A stretch of DNA of 64,000 bases. Origin: Chryseobacterium sp. Leaf405 (GTDB lineage Bacteria; Bacteroidota; Bacteroidia; Flavobacteriales; Weeksellaceae). Made by a program: the position numbers and the translations under genes. Positions 52,680-61,447 of this stretch are shown in pieces. The notes beneath the pieces are model-generated. The model saw nothing but the letters and a program-made list of their open reading frames with translations, searched no databases and was not told where the DNA came from. The first letter of the stretch is position 1; every line of letters starts with the position of its first letter. Location: positions 543,862 to 607,861 of the forward strand of contig NZ_LMQN01000015.1 of assembly GCF_001425355.1 (NCBI RefSeq), given 5' to 3'.

Positions 52680-53744
52680 TTATTCTTTGATCCAAATCAT
52701 CAGTTTTTTTACTTTATACTGAATGTTTAGATTTTGAATACAGTTTTTCTGGTCTTTATTAATTCTCAATGCCGTAATCTTGATTTTTTTACCGGCAATC
52801 GATTGACAGAACTGATCAAAAGGCATCAGTTTTTTATCATTAACAACTACAGGAATATCATATTTTCCACACAGATAGTCTTTGAAATCATCTTTTGTTT
52901 TGAGCTGTGCAGCAACCTGGTTAAGCAGCAGTTGAAACTGTTCATTAGAGATTTCCGGTGCTTTATTTTCAGCAGCTACAGAATCTTTTTTCGACTTGGA
53001 TTTCGGAGATACCGGAATATACTGTAACATATCTACCAGCGGATCTTTCTGGGCGCTTCCAACAGGAAGAGAAAAAACCGAATGTGGTCTTTCGAATTCA
53101 TAAGATTTCATGTCGATTTTCTGTTTTGCAGTAATGGTTTTGGGTGCTACATAAATCGTTTTAATGGCAGTATGTTCCACATCACCATTCACAATAAGTG
53201 TAATTTTTTTCTCACCTACAGATTTAAATTTATAGGAAGGATTTTTTTCAAGGGCATCGGTTCCTCCGTTTTCTCCGAAACTCCATTCCCACGATTCTCC
53301 GTTTTCCTTTTCGGCGTCGAAGCTTACTGATTGTCCTACAGTTACAACATTCGGGCTTAAAATTGTCGGTAAATATCCTGTCTGTTGGCTGATACTGGAA
53401 ATGGTAATCAGTTTTTCATGGACGCAATTGCCGTTTATTTTTAAAGTAACGATATAGTCTCCCGGCTTTTGATATTTGTGAAATGTTCTCTGCCTTATAT
53501 CTCTAGCTGTACTGTCTCCAAAATCCCATTCCCAGGACTTTGCGCCTTCAGTATTATCATAATATTCTACAACACGGTTTGTCATAAACTCATCAGAATG
53601 GATAATGAATTTCGCATTTTCGCAATCTACATGACGCGTGTATTGGTATGAAAGGACGATGAGACTTAGTAAAAAAAGAATTCCCAGGCTTACGTAAACC
53701 TTGGGATCAGTATTCGAAAATAGATTAATCTTAGTTTTTTTCAT
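52680..53744 (-). CDS. PKD-domain membrane-anchored T6SSiii protein
   Basis: The ATG at 53744 (M-K-K-T-K-I-N-L-F) is preferred to one 63 bp upstream, because the promoter -7 box (53763-53770) puts the transcript start at ~53757. The 354-aa protein has one membrane helix (~16-34), two PKD-type domains (~60-130 and ~140-200, with W-E-W-D-F-G-D-S and W-E-W-S-F-G-E-N) and a C-terminal periplasmic part. It is probably part of the T6SSiii envelope complex (a TssP-like role is possible but unproven). Co-transcribed with tssH. Confidence 0.7.
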   Translation of the reverse strand: MKKTKINLFSNTDPKVYVSLGILFLLSLIVLSYQYTRHVDCENAKFIIHSDEFMTNRVVEYYDNTEGAKSWEWDFGDSTARDIRQRTFHKYQKPGDYIVTLKINGNCVHEKLITISSISQQTGYLPTILSPNVVTVGQSVSFDAEKENGESWEWSFGENGGTDALEKNPSYKFKSVGEKKITLIVNGDVEHTAIKTIYVAPKTITAKQKIDMKSYEFERPHSVFSLPVGSAQKDPLVDMLQYIPVSPKSKSKKDSVAAENKAPEISNEQFQLLLNQVAAQLKTKDDFKDYLCGKYDIPVVVNDKKLMPFDQFCQSIAGKKIKITALRINKDQKNCIQNLNIQYKVKKLMIWIKE

Positions 53745-53762
53745 TAGGCATTTGTGTTCGTC

Positions 53763-53795
53763 GCAAATATATTTATGATTTTTTTTATAACCAAA
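53763..53795 (-). promoter_or_regulatory. Promoter of the PKD-tssH operon
   Basis: Minus strand: TTTG (53792-53795), ~20 bp spacer, TATATTTG (53763-53770). This is a full Bacteroidota -33/-7 arrangement, placing the start ~13 nt before the ATG at 53744. Confidence 0.65.
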
Positions 53796-53838
53796 TTTTT
53801 TTTTCAAATAAAAGTGATTTTCCTATTAATTTTTTTTA

Positions 53839-53846
53839 TACATTTG
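53839..53846 (+). promoter_or_regulatory. -7 box of the divergent T6SS operon
   Basis: TACATTTG fits TAnnTTTG, ~20 bp before the ATG at 53868. No clear -33 TTTG. It lies only 69 bp from the opposing -7 box, so both operons may share control. Confidence 0.5.
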
Positions 53847-53867
53847 CAATAAACACAAACATATCTG

Positions 53868-54521
53868 ATGAATCTCCCTCATTGGCAATCCTTTATATGG
53901 ATAGCAATTCTATTTTTTTCGGTTTCCTTAATTTCATGTGGAAGTAAAAAATACATTCAGGAAATTCCCTATAATTTTTCATCTGAGCCGTATACTAATG
54001 CTGCAAACGGAGTAAAAGAGAACGTAGACTCAAAATATTCTGTCATTGATGATAATGTTGATAAACTAAACGATGAAGAGCTTCATATTAAGGAAAAATA
54101 CTCCATTATTATGGAAGTTATGCCTAAGGAAGTTACCCATTATAAATTCTACGCCTACATCGACCGTTGGATAGGAACTCCTTACAAAAAACAGACATTA
54201 GAAGAAAAAGTTGGGGTAGACTGCTCTTACTTTGTACAATCTTTATACAGCGATGTATATGGAGAAACCTTTCAGAAAACACCTGATGGAATTTTCCGTT
54301 CAAAATCTATACAGCTCTTTACCGGAAGAACCTTTTTAAAAGAAGGTGATATTTTATTTTTCAGATATGATAAAATGCATCCGATTTCTGATGTTGGTAT
54401 TTATCTTAATAATGACAGAATATTGGCTTGTACGGCTAATGGATTGAATATATACAATTTTAATGATGAATATTTTCAGCTCAGATTCGTTGCTGCAGGA
54501 AGATTAAAACCTAAAAACTGA
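53868..54521 (+). CDS. NlpC/P60-like lipoprotein of the T6SS cluster
   Basis: A 217-aa lipoprotein: signal sequence with lipobox L-I-S-C (Cys 24), a linker, and an NlpC/P60-type fold from ~90 with the catalytic-type Cys 119 (V-G-V-D-C-S-Y-F-V). The place usually held by the catalytic His in H-V-G-I-Y reads S-D-V-G-I-Y-L here, so peptidase activity is uncertain; it may be a binding domain. It is the first gene of the plus-strand T6SS operon and ends 2 bp before the next gene. It could be a TssQ-like lipoprotein or wall-remodelling helper. Confidence 0.7.
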   Translation: MNLPHWQSFIWIAILFFSVSLISCGSKKYIQEIPYNFSSEPYTNAANGVKENVDSKYSVIDDNVDKLNDEELHIKEKYSIIMEVMPKEVTHYKFYAYIDRWIGTPYKKQTLEEKVGVDCSYFVQSLYSDVYGETFQKTPDGIFRSKSIQLFTGRTFLKEGDILFFRYDKMHPISDVGIYLNNDRILACTANGLNIYNFNDEYFQLRFVAAGRLKPKN

Positions 54522-54523
54522 TC

Positions 54524-55459
54524 ATGGAAAAACTTAATAATATTGCTAAGCAGATTACTTCGCTGAAACATGATATCAGAGCCGAGGTAATCGTCAATAA
54601 TCTGCTTAAAAATAAGGATATTGATGAATCTCAGTATGTGATTTTCAAGCAGGGACAATTTTCGAGAGCTTTTCGGTATGATGTGCTAAATTCGAGTGTT
54701 ACCGATTATGATCTCGATGCTACACAGATTTTGAAAATAGAACTTTCGCGTGACGGTTTCTACGATATGCTTCCGGAGAATATCACCCACGCTGCCCGAA
54801 ACGATTCGTCTGAAAAAGAGGTCGAAACGATGATCAAAGAACATAAGATCCAGAAACAGCAGCAGAAAAATGCACGGCTTTTCTTTCAGCCTTTTGAAAA
54901 TGAAATATTCAGCTATGGAGTTGCTGTAGAAAGTTTTGAACAGGATTTTTTATCAGATCTGAATGCTTTTTTGGTGCCGGATATGTTTTATGACTTTTGG
55001 GGAATCGGTAAAGATCTTCCACAACTTTTGGTTTCAAAATTTATCAGAATTCTTCCGTATGCTTACAAAATTGTTGGTGATATTGAGCAAGCCTGCCGCA
55101 TACTTTCTTCATTAATAGAAGAAAAAGTAAGTACAACAAATAAAGCTTACCAGAAATATCTTAATGAAGATCAAAGCATATTGTTGGGTGAGGCTAGGTT
55201 GGGATTGGAGTTAATTACTGGAAATAGCTATGACGACTATTCAAGTCATTACAATTTACAGATCGGTCCTTTAAAAAACTCTCATTTTTCGGAATATATT
55301 CATGAAGGAGCCATGAAGAAGTTCGTAGATCTTTTTTATGAATATTTTTTTCCTATCGAAGTAGAAATAGAAACTACCATTTTGCTGGCTGAGGAAAAAG
55401 AAAATTTTGAAATGGATATACACACTCATTCAATATTAGGATATAATACACGTATATGA
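54524..55459 (+). CDS. tssG: T6SS baseplate subunit TssG-like
   Basis: A 311-aa soluble protein. It has R-D-G-F-Y-D-M-L-P-E-N-I-T-H (~84-97), a motif shared by the TssF/TssG family, followed by F-F-Q-P-F-E-N-E-I-F (~123-132). The C-terminus (S-I-L-G-Y-N-T-R-I) matches the usual TssG end. It should wedge the baseplate of the injection machine. It overlaps tssN by 4 bp. TssF is not in the window. Confidence 0.65.
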   Translation: MEKLNNIAKQITSLKHDIRAEVIVNNLLKNKDIDESQYVIFKQGQFSRAFRYDVLNSSVTDYDLDATQILKIELSRDGFYDMLPENITHAARNDSSEKEVETMIKEHKIQKQQQKNARLFFQPFENEIFSYGVAVESFEQDFLSDLNAFLVPDMFYDFWGIGKDLPQLLVSKFIRILPYAYKIVGDIEQACRILSSLIEEKVSTTNKAYQKYLNEDQSILLGEARLGLELITGNSYDDYSSHYNLQIGPLKNSHFSEYIHEGAMKKFVDLFYEYFFPIEVEIETTILLAEEKENFEMDIHTHSILGYNTRI

Positions 55460-56451
55460 TGCAATTGAAAAAATATTTTATCAATCTTTTTGACCCGAAA
55501 ATACTGGCGGCAATCCTTATTTTTCTTGCTGCGAGTATCATTCTTACGATGATTTTTTCCCAAAAAGTTCCGGATTTTAAACAGAAATATAAAGGTAAAT
55601 TTTATACGTATGTATTTTCGGTTGCTTTTGTCTATTCCATTATTGCATTTTTGGGATACAACAAGCTTTTTCAGGATAATAATTTGTATGAATTTATTTT
55701 CTATCAGCTATCTTCTCTGGTAATCGGGATCATTCATTGTTCGGTGTACAGAACGTATTTCAAAAAATTCGGGACGAGAAAGAATGGTACAGAATATTTA
55801 TTTGCCTTACTAACAGTAGTGTATTCTACGATTCCTTTTATCCTCATTTTTACTTTTCTGAATGGAATTGATTTCTCATTTTTAATGTTAGGACATTTCT
55901 TAGTTTTCTTTATTCCGACATTTTTGAATGATACTTTCAACAGAGCCATGGCAATTCCTCCCAAAATATATAAAACATGGCAGTTTCCGGAGAATTATAA
56001 ACAGCTTGCAGGAGTAAGTGATGAAGAAATGAGGGATCTGGTAGTGTTTACTTTCCTTATGGATAAAGACCGTCATGCCAAAAAATATAGTGTTTATCGT
56101 GCAAAAGGACCTACGAGAGTAGACTTTGGAAGGCTTTTTTACAATTTTGTTGTAGATTATAATGAAAGACATTCTGAAGATCAGATTGAAATAGAAGGAG
56201 CAAACGGTCTTTACAGCTGGGTGTTCTTTCTACAACCGAAATGGTATGAGGCTACCAAATATATCGATCCGGATTACACACTTTATATGAACGGAATTGA
56301 AGAAAACAGTGTTATTTTTTGTATGAGGACCAATCAAATAGAAAGTGAAGGAGGTGTAGACAGAATACCTGATTTTGAATATAATAAAGAGAAAGATAAT
56401 AATCGTGTAAAAAATGAAGAAGCACCTGTGCAGGGGATTAGTCAGGAATAA
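55456..56451 (+). CDS. tssN: T6SSiii membrane protein TssN
   Basis: A 331-aa protein with about five membrane helices in the first ~165 residues (for example I-L-A-A-I-L-I-F-L-A-A-S-I-I-L, ~16-31) and a cytoplasmic C-terminal half with K-W-Y-E-A-T-K-Y. This fits TssN, which is specific to Bacteroidota T6SS and replaces part of the canonical membrane complex. The start overlaps the previous gene; the next gene follows after 8 bp. Confidence 0.75.
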   Translation: MMQLKKYFINLFDPKILAAILIFLAASIILTMIFSQKVPDFKQKYKGKFYTYVFSVAFVYSIIAFLGYNKLFQDNNLYEFIFYQLSSLVIGIIHCSVYRTYFKKFGTRKNGTEYLFALLTVVYSTIPFILIFTFLNGIDFSFLMLGHFLVFFIPTFLNDTFNRAMAIPPKIYKTWQFPENYKQLAGVSDEEMRDLVVFTFLMDKDRHAKKYSVYRAKGPTRVDFGRLFYNFVVDYNERHSEDQIEIEGANGLYSWVFFLQPKWYEATKYIDPDYTLYMNGIEENSVIFCMRTNQIESEGGVDRIPDFEYNKEKDNNRVKNEEAPVQGISQE

Positions 56452-56459
56452 TTAATGTA

Positions 56460-57503
56460 ATGGAAAAACCAGCTTTTGTAAGAATACCGAAAGGAAGTAC
56501 TTTGGATGAGATGTCTCGGCTTTTTGAAGTGGATAAAGATTACCTTAAACGGCATCATAATATTTATTGCGAATATAATGATCTTATAGAAAAGGAGTTT
56601 CCCAAACATCTGGTAAAGCTTTTTGTACCGACTAAAAACAAAGAGTATGAAACTTCTTTAATATCAGGAGGTGAAATGATAATATTTTTTCCTGAGGATA
56701 TTTTGGTAAAAAACAAACTGTTTCATAAAAAATATGGCATCAGGCAGATCCTGCATGAAAACGGAACAGAGAAAACTAAAATGTCTTTTATGATGGAGGT
56801 TGAAAAAGTGGCAAAATCCGGATACAGTATAGTAAGGAATAATATTTACATCAATAACAGAGCGCCCGATCTTGTGACAGAGCAGATGGTAGAAAAGGTT
56901 GGCAATATATTTTTTCCTTTAGAAGTAGAAACCTTGGAAAATGGTAATTTAAAGCAAATAACCAATATTGATGAAATAAGAAAGAGGTGGAAAATTCTGC
57001 AGTCTGAAATATCAAAATATTATCAGGGCAGAACAGCAGAAAAAATAATAGAAACTATAAATGATGAGCTTGCAGATAAAAATATGATACAGAACCGTAT
57101 CCTTGGAAGCTTGTTTTATCGACTGTATTTTCTTCCGTTTCGAGATTATATATCTGATCAGGAAAATGAATTTGATCTGTATCTGCCCTTATTTCCTTTT
57201 AAGAATAAAGTGAAATATCAGGTTATGATGTCTAAAAAGCCAGTATTCTCTGAAACAGGAAAAATGATTTTAGAAATTAAAGGAAAATTGACAGATATCA
57301 GGAATTTTAATGAAATGGTAAATGGAACCAAAGCATTGGAACCAGAAGAAGATAGAATTATACAATGTGATGGAAGTATCAACGCTTTATATCAATTCAA
57401 CAAAGAAGATGGTTCTGTTTTTTCGTTAGAAGCAGAAATTATCTTAACGAATGATGATAACAGTAAAAGCAGAAAAATAATTTTTGAATTATATCAACAG
57501 TAA
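56460..57503 (+). CDS. LysM-like T6SS cluster protein, unknown function
   Basis: A 347-aa protein without signal peptide. The N-terminal ~55 residues (F-V-R-I-P-K-G-S-T-L-D-E-M-S-R-L-F-E-V, then L-V-K-L-F-V-P-T) look like a LysM module, as in effector-loading or baseplate proteins. The rest (~80-347) is not recognised. Position between tssN and the PAAR-like gene suggests a structural or effector-delivery role. Confidence 0.6.
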   Translation: MEKPAFVRIPKGSTLDEMSRLFEVDKDYLKRHHNIYCEYNDLIEKEFPKHLVKLFVPTKNKEYETSLISGGEMIIFFPEDILVKNKLFHKKYGIRQILHENGTEKTKMSFMMEVEKVAKSGYSIVRNNIYINNRAPDLVTEQMVEKVGNIFFPLEVETLENGNLKQITNIDEIRKRWKILQSEISKYYQGRTAEKIIETINDELADKNMIQNRILGSLFYRLYFLPFRDYISDQENEFDLYLPLFPFKNKVKYQVMMSKKPVFSETGKMILEIKGKLTDIRNFNEMVNGTKALEPEEDRIIQCDGSINALYQFNKEDGSVFSLEAEIILTNDDNSKSRKIIFELYQQ

Positions 57504-57525
57504 AAGAAAATCAAGTAATAATACC

Positions 57526-58011
57526 ATGAGCAAAAAACATCTTGTCTGTCAGGGAGCAACCTGTAAATGTAACTTCGGGACAACACCCGATAAGCTAAAG
57601 GTACTTACCCAAAGTAAACGCTACATCAATGATAAAGATGGTAGCAAGAAATTAATGGCGACAGACAAAGATATAAGCAAAACATTTGAAAAAAATACTT
57701 TTGGGAGTTGTGCCAAAATGAATAATAACCCCTGTCAGGCAATAGTTACCAAATGGAGCGGATTTTATGATAAGATTACTGTTGACGATAATGGAGGAAA
57801 AGCACTATTGGAAGACAGTAAAGCGACTTGCCCGATCGGAGGAAAGGACTGTATTGTTATTATAGATCATGGGCAGGTATGTGAAGTTTCTTCCCAGAAT
57901 TTAAAAAACGCTGATCCTGAGGTATTGGTGGAGATCTGTCCGTTTTTCGATTTTACATCCGAAGAAGGAAAAGATCCTTATGCGGGAGACGATACTTACG
58001 TTACTTTATAA
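57526..58011 (+). CDS. PAAR-like DUF4280 spike-tip protein
   Basis: The ATG at 57526 (M-S-K-K-H-L-V-C-Q-G-A) is chosen; an earlier start would overlap the preceding gene. The 161-aa protein has the DUF4280 pattern: C-Q-G-A-T-C-K-C-N-F-G, G-S-C-A-K-M-N-N-N-P-C and A-T-C-P-I-G-G-K-D-C. The Cys pairs probably hold a metal in a PAAR-like cone that caps the VgrG spike and carries effectors. The next gene is the matching effector. Confidence 0.75.
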   Translation: MSKKHLVCQGATCKCNFGTTPDKLKVLTQSKRYINDKDGSKKLMATDKDISKTFEKNTFGSCAKMNNNPCQAIVTKWSGFYDKITVDDNGGKALLEDSKATCPIGGKDCIVIIDHGQVCEVSSQNLKNADPEVLVEICPFFDFTSEEGKDPYAGDDTYVTL

Positions 58012-58021
58012 GATATAGAAT

Positions 58022-60376
58022 ATGAAGATATTAGGAGATATAAGACCGATTACCAATCATGCTACATCATATACGATGGTTACTAATGCAGGTGCAGCTG
58101 TAAAAGTTAACCAATGGGCGGTATATCATAAAAATAGTTTATTAACAGAAAATAATAAAGGTGTTTTTACATTCGGTATTAATACGGCTAATCTTACCCT
58201 AAAATTAGTAGCCAAAGTAAGAGACCCAAAAACAGATAAGCTTGCAGATTTTCATATTGAAATAAAACCTTTGGCAGGGAAACTTAAAATTGTGGATCTC
58301 TATTGGCAGGATATAAATGGCGATAAAATACAGGATCGGGAAGTTGCCTATCTGGACAAGGTGACCCTGGTGGTAAAAACCCAGAATATTCCCCAGGGTG
58401 ACACCCTGAAAATCACCATCTACGAAGATGAATATGAAGACGGGCACGGCGACAGCTCCCGCAATATGGGAGAATACCATACCAAAGGTGTTACAAAAAA
58501 CGGCTACGCATTTCTGGAGCTAAACAACATGAGCCTTTTCCAGAAAAAGCTTAATAAGATGGATTATGTAGACGAAGGCACTCACGAGTTTTATGCTAAG
58601 GTATATTACTATTATGATAAAATAAATGAAATAAGAGATAAGATACAGTTGAAGGTAAAGAATATTATGCAACAGATGGTGCAGCCTTATTCTGGTAACA
58701 AACCTGTAGTAATAGGTAAAGTAGACAGCATCCAAAAGTCTAAAAATCCTCTGAACTTTACTTTTGGAGTGTTTATAGACGGTACTCTGAACAATATGTA
58801 CAATACCGAGATGAAGCAGAAGATGGATAGTTTGGAACCTGCAAAAAAAGGAGAAGCTCTAAAAGAAGCTCCTAAAAATACGAATGGACTTAACAGGAAT
58901 ATTAAGTCCTATGAGTTTAAAGAAATTTATAAGGATCATGGTGATCCGAAGTATGGTGAAAGCAGCTATGAAAATGACCTCTCTAATCCTGCTATTCTGT
59001 TTAAAAATTATACTGCAGATTTTAAATCCGTTTTTAAAATATATACAGAAGGCGTAGGAACTCACAGTGCTCCGAAAGAGCAGGGAGGAACTCTCCAAAT
59101 AGGAGATTATAAAGGAGATGACATGATGGAAGGACCTGCCTTTGGGATGGGTGATGCCGGGATAAAGGGTAAGGTAAAGAAAAGTATTGGTGATGTGGTA
59201 AAAGCACTACAAACTAAGGTTGATAAAAGTAAACAGTATATTGATACCATTACCTTTGATGTTTTCGGTTTCAGCCGTGGTGCTGCGGCGGCAAGACATT
59301 TTGTACATGTTGTTACCCATCTTCCGTATAATCCTAAAGTAAGCTATGGTAAAGACGGAACTCCCTCTGTATGGGATTTACAGGGCTACTCGGTTCCTGC
59401 CTCTTATGCAAAAATCTCCATGCCGCACTTCGGTGTGCTTGGACAGTTGCTGCAGGACGCAGGATTGCTGGATACACAGACTAAAGTACATGTAAGATTT
59501 GTGGGAATCTACGATACCGTACCTCATCATGGCGGTCGTCAGTCTAATGATGTTAAAGATCTTGGGCTGGATGATGTGAACAAAGCCGACTATGTGGTGC
59601 ACATGGTGGCAGCGGATGAGTACCGTGCCTATTTTGACCTTGTGGACATTTCGTCCGTAGCCAAAGTTTCTCCAAATAGCAAGAAAAAAGGGGGAATAGA
59701 ACTCATTTATCCCGGTGTGCATTGCGATGTAGGAGGTGCGTATTCAGAAGGTGATGGTAATCATCCCTACAGGATCAACGTCTCTCGTAGCACAGAGGAT
59801 CTGGAAATAGAGAAAAAAGAATTTGTAAAACAGGGCTGGTTCAGAGAAGAAGAACTTTCCATACGCTTCTACACCTCCGGGATTATCCTGGCGGGGGCAA
59901 TTGCCGGAAATTTTTACCGACTGGAAGGATATAAAGAAAAGATAAGCAATCAGTACAGCTATATACCACTTCATATTATGGCACAATTCTGCACGATGAA
60001 AAGTACGCCAATTAATAAAACTAAATTAAGAGAATTTAAAGATTTCAAAGAAAATTGGATTACTGGTAATAAGACGTTTCTTCAAAAAATAAGAGATATA
60101 CTTTGGAATTACAGTTTTAATGGAGGACCAGCTTTGGTTTATCATGAAGAAAAACTTAAACCAATAACAGATCCTGTTACGGGCAAGTTAGATGATAAAA
60201 ATATACAGTATAATACACAGGAGAAACTCAAAAACTATAATATCAAACGTTTGCGCTATCATTATCTTCATTGGAACGCTACTTACGGATCTCCTAAGGA
60301 AGCGGTTGGAACCTTTCTTTCAGGAAAAAATCATCCTAATATGATAAACGGTAAAAGAAAACGCAATGTACACTAA
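58022..60376 (+). CDS. T6SS phospholipase effector, Tle1-like (DUF2235)
   Basis: A 784-aa protein. The N-terminal ~225 residues are beta-rich (Ig-like). The catalytic alpha/beta-hydrolase region (~240-620) opens with F-G-V-F-I-D-G-T-L-N-N, has the nucleophile Ser 418 in G-F-S-R-G-A-A-A-A and ends with a G-V-H-C-D-V-G-G-A-Y-S-E-G segment carrying Asp and His. DUF2235/Tle1 enzymes break membrane phospholipids in the target cell. There is no signal peptide, as expected for T6SS cargo. The 3' end overlaps the first immunity gene by 11 bp. Confidence 0.85.
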   Translation: MKILGDIRPITNHATSYTMVTNAGAAVKVNQWAVYHKNSLLTENNKGVFTFGINTANLTLKLVAKVRDPKTDKLADFHIEIKPLAGKLKIVDLYWQDINGDKIQDREVAYLDKVTLVVKTQNIPQGDTLKITIYEDEYEDGHGDSSRNMGEYHTKGVTKNGYAFLELNNMSLFQKKLNKMDYVDEGTHEFYAKVYYYYDKINEIRDKIQLKVKNIMQQMVQPYSGNKPVVIGKVDSIQKSKNPLNFTFGVFIDGTLNNMYNTEMKQKMDSLEPAKKGEALKEAPKNTNGLNRNIKSYEFKEIYKDHGDPKYGESSYENDLSNPAILFKNYTADFKSVFKIYTEGVGTHSAPKEQGGTLQIGDYKGDDMMEGPAFGMGDAGIKGKVKKSIGDVVKALQTKVDKSKQYIDTITFDVFGFSRGAAAARHFVHVVTHLPYNPKVSYGKDGTPSVWDLQGYSVPASYAKISMPHFGVLGQLLQDAGLLDTQTKVHVRFVGIYDTVPHHGGRQSNDVKDLGLDDVNKADYVVHMVAADEYRAYFDLVDISSVAKVSPNSKKKGGIELIYPGVHCDVGGAYSEGDGNHPYRINVSRSTEDLEIEKKEFVKQGWFREEELSIRFYTSGIILAGAIAGNFYRLEGYKEKISNQYSYIPLHIMAQFCTMKSTPINKTKLREFKDFKENWITGNKTFLQKIRDILWNYSFNGGPALVYHEEKLKPITDPVTGKLDDKNIQYNTQEKLKNYNIKRLRYHYLHWNATYGSPKEAVGTFLSGKNHPNMINGKRKRNVH

Positions 60377-61424
60377 ACTAAAATGGCTCTGCATCTTTAT
60401 GATATTCTGGATGCAGGCATGCGATAAACAGAACAGAATGGAGAAACAGGAAAAAACAGATTATGGTTATAATGTAACCGTTACTGCTCCCAAAGAATAT
60501 CCAGTGGAGGTACATGAAGGCTGGCTAATGGATGATAAAAAACAGTTCATATGCGCCATGCCGAAAGCAGGAAGTACAACGGGGAGTTGGGGATATGATG
60601 GAGCGGAAGCCGGGCAGGCAGGAAATAAAATTCCCTATCATCTGAACCTGACCTATGTGGCCTATGCAGAAAAGAAATTTTATACGGTAGATGCAGATCT
60701 TCCTATGGAAAAAATCTTAGAAGAGTTCAGTAAAGGGTTTAGCATTGAGGGAGATCCTGATGAAAATAAAATACAACATATTGAACACGGAACGTATAAT
60801 ACCTTTACCATAGGAGCAGCTCCGGGAGGGGTAATCGTAGTGTTTTTATCTGCAGGGCATCATCGTGTAGAGATATGCAGGCTGCAGGCAAAAGAGGTGT
60901 TTGTAGACAGAAATAATTTCTACGATAATCCCCATGCAAGAACTCAACAAGGATTCTTTGATACTATGTTTGAAATTGCTGTTCCTAAAACTATCCAAGA
61001 AAGCATAAAAGAAAAAGGTATTCCATATGGATTATGGGATAAATATCGTGAAAAATTTAGATACCGTTTCGTGTTTAAACCGTATGACGGAAAAGATAAA
61101 TTTACTTTTGAGTCGCACCGTTATTTCAACGGAGAGACAAATCTTTTCTACCCGCAGGATTTAGATAAAAACGAATATATTACGGCTGCAATCCCATATA
61201 ATGTCAATCTGTCTTTTACTCAATACAATACTGAGATTACTTTTGATGATCAGGAAATGTTAAAAGTTTTCGGAGATTTTAAAAAATCAGATCCGGAGAA
61301 GCCTTTGGACATCATTATAAAGCCAACATTTGAATATAACGATATGAAAATTTCTGTAAAATGTGGAGATAAAGAAATTCCTTTACAGAAATATAAGGTA
61401 GAAGGAGTCTGGAGTAATAATTAG
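60366..61424 (+). CDS. DUF2931 lipoprotein, candidate immunity protein 1
   Basis: A 352-aa lipoprotein: signal peptide and lipobox M-Q-A-C (Cys 19), then the DUF2931 region (H-E-G-W-L-M-D-D-K-K, G-S-W-G-Y-D-G-A, C-R-L-Q-A-K-E-V-F-V-D-R). Its ATG lies inside the effector gene, the usual link of effector and immunity. A periplasm-facing lipoprotein can block a phospholipase that attacks from the periplasm. Nearly identical to the next gene at both ends, different in the middle. Confidence 0.7.
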   Translation: MYTKLKWLCIFMIFWMQACDKQNRMEKQEKTDYGYNVTVTAPKEYPVEVHEGWLMDDKKQFICAMPKAGSTTGSWGYDGAEAGQAGNKIPYHLNLTYVAYAEKKFYTVDADLPMEKILEEFSKGFSIEGDPDENKIQHIEHGTYNTFTIGAAPGGVIVVFLSAGHHRVEICRLQAKEVFVDRNNFYDNPHARTQQGFFDTMFEIAVPKTIQESIKEKGIPYGLWDKYREKFRYRFVFKPYDGKDKFTFESHRYFNGETNLFYPQDLDKNEYITAAIPYNVNLSFTQYNTEITFDDQEMLKVFGDFKKSDPEKPLDIIIKPTFEYNDMKISVKCGDKEIPLQKYKVEGVWSNN

Positions 61425-61447
61425 TGTTGATTTAAAATGAAAACTCA

